This document shows positions 58,392-64,000 of a DNA stretch of 64,000 bases, in pieces (positions within the stretch are counted from its first letter, which is position 1; the number at the start of each line of letters is the position of its first letter). The position numbers were made by a program, and so were the translations under genes. The stretch is from Narthecium ossifragum (lineage: Eukaryota; Streptophyta; Magnoliopsida; Dioscoreales; Nartheciaceae). The notes beneath the pieces are model-generated. The model was not told the origin of the DNA. It saw nothing but the letters and a program-made list of their open reading frames with translations, and did not search any database. The stretch is taken from contig OY986971.1 of NCBI GenBank assembly GCA_963920575.1, positions 14,498,492 through 14,562,491 of the forward strand, given 5' to 3'.

Positions 58392-61300
58392 ATGCAAGGT
58401 CGCCGATCACGGAAAGAAAAGTTGTTGCCCTTGAACGATAAAGTAGATCAAATTGGTTGGAAGAAGAAATCTAACAAAGACAGCATGTCCACATCAGATC
58501 TAGGAGTTCAAGAGGAGGAACAAGAGGAGATGGCGCTCAATAATAATTTACGTCCTTTGGAGGAGTACGCGAGGCCTACTATTTCTACCTCACCTTCGTG
58601 CATTGCGTTACCTGCAGAGGCTAGAAATTATGAACTTAAAAATCTACATTTTTCTATGCTTCCTGAATTTCATGGTTTACCTTCTGAGGATGCACTAACT
58701 TTTGTGAAGGATTATTATGCTACTATTCAGACTTTTCGTCTAGGTGGCATTACTGAAGATCAATTGAGGATGCGTTGTTTTCCTTACACATTGAAGGATA
58801 AAGCGAAGAGATGGTTGATGTCGTTGCCTCCTGGATCACTCACTACTTGGGATGCAATTTATAACAAGTTTGTTAGTAAATTTTATTCTCATGCCATGAC
58901 TACTAACTTGAGAAGGCAAATTCCAAATTTTCAGCAATCTGATGGAGAACCATTCCATGAAGCATGGGATAGATTTAAGATGCTTTTGATGCAATGTCCA
59001 CATCATAATTATTCCTTAGAAAATCAGATGCAATATTTTTATGATGGACTAAATCTTTCTTGTCAGACCATGGCAGATAATGCTGCAGGTGGAGCGATGT
59101 TCAAAAGGACACCACCAGAGGCGTACGAAATTTATGAGATGCTAGGATCAAATTCGCAGTAGAGGGACACGAGGAATAAGGCGAGAGGCATCTATGAGCT
59201 GAACCAGAATGATGACATGGCAAGGCAGATTGCAACCCTTAACAAGAAGATAGACGCGATGATGTCCACACAACCAAAACCGGTTGAGGTTTGTTCAATT
59301 TGCAATGTTGTTGGTCATAGGTTTGATTCATGTCCTTCTGGTAGTGAATTTCCTGAATATGTGCAAGAACAAGCTAATTTGATGAATGCTTATAACCCGA
59401 GACCTAGATTTGACCCTTATGCAAATACTTACAATCCAGGTTGGAGGGAGCATCCGAATTTTTCATGGAAAAATACTGGTAATGCTAGTATGCCGACTGC
59501 TAATCAGTCTAACCCACCTGTTAAGTCGTCTTTGGAAGCGACGATGTTGGCTTTTATGCAGAAAATAGACTCAAGGATGGAACAACAAGATTCGGCCATT
59601 GCTCGGCATGATGTCGAATTGAAGAATGTTGCAGCATCTGTTGGGAAGTTGGAAGTTCAAGTGGGACAACTTGCTGACGCTGTAAGAGCCCATGTTCCAG
59701 GCAAATTCCCAAGCCAACCTGAGCAAGCGAAAGCAGTTACAGTTCTTCGTTCAGGTAAAATTATTGATAATAAGATTAATGCTAAAGTTGCTGATGAGTG
59801 TAATGATGATGCAAGTGAGGAAGTTGAAACGGAGGAACGCTCGAAAGGGCCACCACCGGCCACATCTGCTTCTGAGCATGGAAAGAGAGCAAATTCAGTT
59901 CCGGAGGTTTATCACAACTCTCCTCCACCATATGTGCCGCCGGTTCCTTTTCCAGGCCGTCTAAAGAAAGCCAAAATGGATAAGTCATATTCTGAAATTT
60001 ATGATATTTTATCTAAGGTTAATGTGAACTTACCATTGCTTGAGGTGATCAGGAACATGCCAGCATTTCCAAAGTTCTTCAAGGAACTAAGTACTTCAAA
60101 GCGTAAGTATGAACCTCATGAAAAAGTGATGGTTTCAGAGACGGTAAGTGCGGTTCTACAAAGGAAGCTTCCACCCAAGCTTAAGGATCTAGGGAGTTTT
60201 AACATTACTATTACTGTTGGTGATACAAAGATAGGAGAGGCAATGCTAGATTTAGGAGCCAGTGTTAATTTGATGCCTTACTCTGTTTTTCTTCAGTTAG
60301 GTGTGGGTGAATTAAAACCTACTACAATGTCTCTACAACTTGCAGATCGTTCCATTAAATATCCATTAGGCATTGTAGAAGACATTTTAGTACAAGTTGA
60401 TAAATTGATTATCCCTGCTGATTTTGTGATATTGGATATGGAAGATGCGCCCTTACATGATAGGAATTTACTAATTTTGTTGGGACGTCCATTTATGGCC
60501 ACAGCCAAGACTATGATAAATGTGCAGGATGGTAAGCTCAGTATGACAGTTTTAGGTGAAACTGTTGAATTTAATGTTTTTGAATCTATGTCCTATCCTT
60601 CAAACTCTTTTGATTGTTTCTCAATAGATGTTTTAGATTCATTGGTGTTTTCTAGTTTCATGCAGGAGCAAGTGAAGACTACTCTAGAAGCGGCATTGAC
60701 GATGGAAAAGGAGGAGTTGCAGAATTACGAGGGAGCAAAGGAGGTTATAGCAGCCCTTGAGGCATTGCAGCCATGTTTCCCTGATGAATCTCGGTTAGAC
60801 ATGCTAAACGAATCCTATTCTAAAATAGTTTCATCAATAGTTTCCCCACCAAAGCTTGAGTTAAAACCTCTTCCTAGTAATCTGAAATATGCATATCTTG
60901 GTGAGAATGAAGCCCTTCCTGTGATTATTGCTTCTGACATTACTCCATTGGAAGAGGAAAAATTATTCAGAGTTCTTAGGGAGCATAAAACTGTAATAGG
61001 TTGGACAATTGCAGATATTAAAGGAGTAAGTCCTACTATGTGCATGCATCGCATTATTTTGGAAGAGGATGCCAAACCTATACGGGATGCCCAGCGTCGC
61101 CTCAACCCAAACATGAAAGACGTTGTTCGGGAAGAGAACCTTAAGTTGCTCGATGTTGGCGTGATCTATACTATTTCTGACAGCAAATGGGTAAGTCCAG
61201 TTCACGTGGTGCCTAAGAAATCAGGGATAACAGTTGTGAAGAATGAGAACAATGAGCTCATACCCACGAGGATGACTACTGGATGGCGTGTCTGCATCGA

Positions 61301-63749
61301 TTAGCGCAAGCTTAATGCAGCTACTAAAAAGGACCACTTTCCTTTACCTTTTATTGATCAAATGCTTGAACGCTTAGCTGGTCACTCATTTTATTGTTTT
61401 CTTGATGGATTTTCAGGTTATAATCAAATTGCTATCGCCCCAGAGGACGAAGAGAAGACAACTTTCACCTGTCCGTTTGGAACATTCGCATACAGAAGGA
61501 TGCCGTTCGGATTGTGCAATGCACCTGCCACCTTTCAAAGATGCATGATATCGATTTTCTCCGACATGATAGAAAGGTTTGTCGAGGTATTCATGGATGA
61601 TTTTTCTGTATTTGGGAATTCTTTTGATAATTGCCTGGCACACCTAACCTTGGTGCTTAAAAGATGTGAAGAGACAAATTTGACATTGAGCTGGGAGAAG
61701 AGTCACTTCATGGTAAGGCAAGGTATTGTGTTGGGACATGCTATTTCTAGTAAAGGTATTGGCGTAAATAAAGCAAAAATAGATTTGATTGAGAAATTAC
61801 CGCCCCCTACTTCTGTGAAAGGTGTGCGGAGTTTTTTGGGCCATGCAGGATTTTATCGCAGATTCATTAGAGATTTTTCTAAAATTGCACAACCATTGTG
61901 TGATTTATTGGCCAAAGATAGTGAGTTTAAGTTTTGTAAAGCTTTTCTTGATGCTTTCAATACTTTGAAAGAGAAATTGATTACTGCACCAATTATTATG
62001 CCTCCTGATTGGTCGTTGTCCTTTGAAATAATGTGTGATGCTTCTGATTATGCTATAGGGGTTGTTCTAGGACAAAGGCTAAATAAGGTCTCTCATGCTA
62101 TTTATTATGCAAGTCGTACACTCAATGATGCTCAAATCAATTACTCAACTACTGAAAAAGAATTACTTGCTGTTGTTTTTGCATTGGAGAAATTTCGCTC
62201 TTATTTGATTGGATCTAAAGTTATTATTTATTCAGATCATGCAGCATTGAAATATCTACTAACCAAAAAGGATACAAAGCCAAGGTTAATCAGGTGGATC
62301 CTACTGCTGCAAGAGTTCGATTTGGAAATAAGGGACAAGAAAGGGAGCGATAATGTAGTGGCAGATCACTTGTCACGACTTGAACACATGGGCGGCCCTA
62401 AGGATGTACAACCCATCCAAGAATGCTTTCCCGATGAACAACTATTTTCTGTGAATGGTAAAGAGCCCTGGTATGCGGATATTGTTAACTATCTAGCTAG
62501 TAATGTTCTGCGTGCTGATCTAAGTTCACAAGAAAAGAAAAGATTTTTGTCCACAGTCAGATATTACTTTTGGGATGACCCTTATTTATTTAAACATTGT
62601 CCTGATCAAATAATAAGGCGTTGTATTCCAGAATATGAGCATGACCATATATTGAAATTTAGTCATGAATTAACGTGTGGAGGACACTTTGGAGGTAAGA
62701 AAACTGCTTTTAAAGTTCTTCAATCTGGTTTCTTTTAGCCTACATTATTCAAAGATGCATTTAATTTTGTTGCTAAGTGTGACAGATGTCAACGGTCAGG
62801 GAACATAAGCAAAAGGAATGAGATGCCTCTTACAAATAATCTGGTGGTGGAATTGTTTGATGTTTGGGGCATAGACTTTATGGGACCGTTTCCTCCATCA
62901 TACGGGTACACGTATATTCTTGTTGCTGTAGATTATGTGTCTAAGTGGATTGAAGCAATTGCAACCAGGAACAATGACAGCAAGACCGTGGTGGGATTCT
63001 TGAAAGATATGATTTTTACAAGGTTTGGTACACCTCGGGCGATTATAAGTGATGGGGGATCACACTTTTGCAATACAGCGTTTGATGCATTGTTGAAGAA
63101 ATACAACATCACTCATCGGGTCGCAACTCCTTACCACCCTCAAACGTTGGGCCAAGTGGAGGTGAGCAATAGGCAAATAAAGACAATCCTGGAACGAGTT
63201 GTTGGCACTACAAGGAAGGATTGGGCAGTGAAATTGAATGATGTTCTTTGGGCGTATCGCACCGCATATAAAACTCCAATTGGTATGAGCCCTTATCGCA
63301 TTGTCTTTGGAAAAGCATGTCATCTACCGGTGGAATTGGAGTATAGGGCCTATTGGGCAATAAAGCAGCTGAATTTTGACATGAGAGAAGCGGGGGATAT
63401 GAGAAAGATGCAATTGAATGAATTGGATGAGCTGCGGAATGAAGCGTACGAGAATGCTAAGATTTACAAGGAAAGAACCAAGCTCTATCATGATAAAGTA
63501 ATACAACGGAAGGAGTTTACACCAGGTATGAAAGTTTTACTTTATAACTCACGAATGAAATTCTTTCCAGGTAAATTAAGGTCAAGATGGACGGGTCCCT
63601 TTAAAGTGACACAAGTATCTCCTCATGGTGCTGTTGAAATTGAGAATGAAAAGAGTGGAAGCAAATTCAAAGTCAATGGGCACCGTTTGAAGCGGTATTT
63701 GGAAGGACAATCAGAAGTTGTGGATGCAGCAAATTTTGTTGAACCTTAA
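58392..63749 (+). pseudogene. gag-pol of element K, interrupted only by three TAG codons
   Basis: A single frame of 1,786 codons with no frameshift, broken by TAG at 59160-59162, 61302-61304 and 62736-62738. Order: Gag (start ATG 58392; core near 58640-59060, FHGLPSEDA, KRWLMSLPPGS), CCHC knuckle C301-C304-H309-C314, protease AMLDLGASVNLMP (Asp at codon 620), reverse transcriptase with MPFGLCNAP and FMDD (codons 1067-1070), RNase H ([24 protein letters not shown]), then integrase (CDRCQR finger half, catalytic D1495, D1554, E1590) and a GPFKV C-terminal domain. The stops fall in the Gag linker, early reverse transcriptase and the integrase finger. It would make particle, cDNA and integration functions, but as written it is cut into four pieces. 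Confidence 0.9.
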
Positions 63750-64000
63750 GGCTTTGCAGTGCGTCTTGCCTAGACGTTAAATAAAGCGCTGGGTGGGAGG
63801 CAACCCACCAAGGTAACCTGTTTTTAAGTTTAAGTTTTAGTTTTCAGTCTTATGTTTCTCTTTTGTTTTTCTTTTAGGTTTTCAGCCACCCGGAGGATCC
63901 TTGAGGAGATGTTCGCTATTCTATCAGGTGGCCTCGTTCTTATTTACAGTATCTTGTCTCTTCCTTCTCTGGAAATTTTTGGATTGCCACCTCCTACATA
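63750..64000 (+). other. Post-pol region of element K
   Basis: It begins just after the pol stop with GACGTTAAATAAAGCGCTGG and GGGAGGCAACCCA, a conserved block I associate with the region after pol in Athila-type elements. It is followed by a T-rich run and the start of unknown sequence. No envelope-like frame is visible before the window ends. Confidence 0.6.

Larger units (their letters stand above)
56671..64000 (+). mobile_element. Element K: Athila-like Ty3/gypsy, cut by window end
   Basis: 5' LTR (56671-58342), tRNA-Asp primer site, one long gag-pol frame (58392-63749), then a post-pol region. The domain order protease, reverse transcriptase, RNase H, integrase, the protease variant DLGASVNLMP and the primer site point to the Athila branch. 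No chromodomain follows the integrase. The 3' LTR and any envelope-like frame would lie beyond 64000. It interrupts LTR S. Confidence 0.88.

Overview
This window is plant nuclear DNA, almost certainly from an angiosperm. It has one spliced eukaryotic gene of a plant-specific family at its left edge. Nearly everything else is nested Ty3/gypsy LTR retrotransposons with plant hallmarks: initiator tRNA-Met or tRNA-Asp primer sites, chromodomain integrases, Athila-type leaders, and hAT-like and MITE-like fragments. The GC-rich, glycine-coding first exon leans towards a monocot, but I cannot name the species. No rRNA, tRNA, organellar insertion or CRISPR array was recognised.

Layout. 1-4546: an intact four-exon COP10 gene on the minus strand (1582-3452), flanked by small transposon remnants. 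4547-9319: a complete non-autonomous LTR element (A) with a 5-bp target duplication. 9545-10042: a 153-bp tandem repeat. 10210-27937: stacked LTR copies. J is split by solo LTR I. H is a Tekay/Del-like 5' LTR plus gag, split by a minus-strand solo LTR (T). T is split by non-autonomous element G, and G is split by an Athila-like solo LTR (L). A further G-family solo LTR also lies in H. 27938-35627: partial LTRs of two superfamilies in mixed orientation (M, O with N inside, P, Q, F). 35628-54003: minus-strand element B, broken by a 9.3-kb Tekay/Del-like element (D, 38683-47983) in its gag and by a young plus-strand member of its own family (C, 48618-53463) in its 5' LTR. 54699-56670: two truncated LTRs (R, S). 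56671-64000: a plus-strand Athila-like element (K), cut by the window end.

How the parts work together. COP10 is the only host gene I can support. It is a ubiquitin E2 variant whose catalytic cysteine position is serine, as expected for the CDD (COP10-DDB1-DET1) photomorphogenesis repressor. The transposons form a stratigraphy: target duplications and interruption order give relative ages. Seven insertions keep a perfect 5-bp duplication (A, D, C, G, T, L, N). Two more keep 4 of 5 bases (I and the G-family solo LTR).

The most unusual object is element C. It is nearly pristine: its LTRs differ by six substitutions and one 13-bp indel. It carries one uninterrupted frame of about 1,083 codons encoding Gag with a zinc knuckle fused to integrase and a chromodomain. 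Protease, reverse transcriptase and RNase H are absent. Element B has the same gap at the same place, so this looks like a propagating Gag-integrase-only lineage that borrows reverse transcriptase from a relative.
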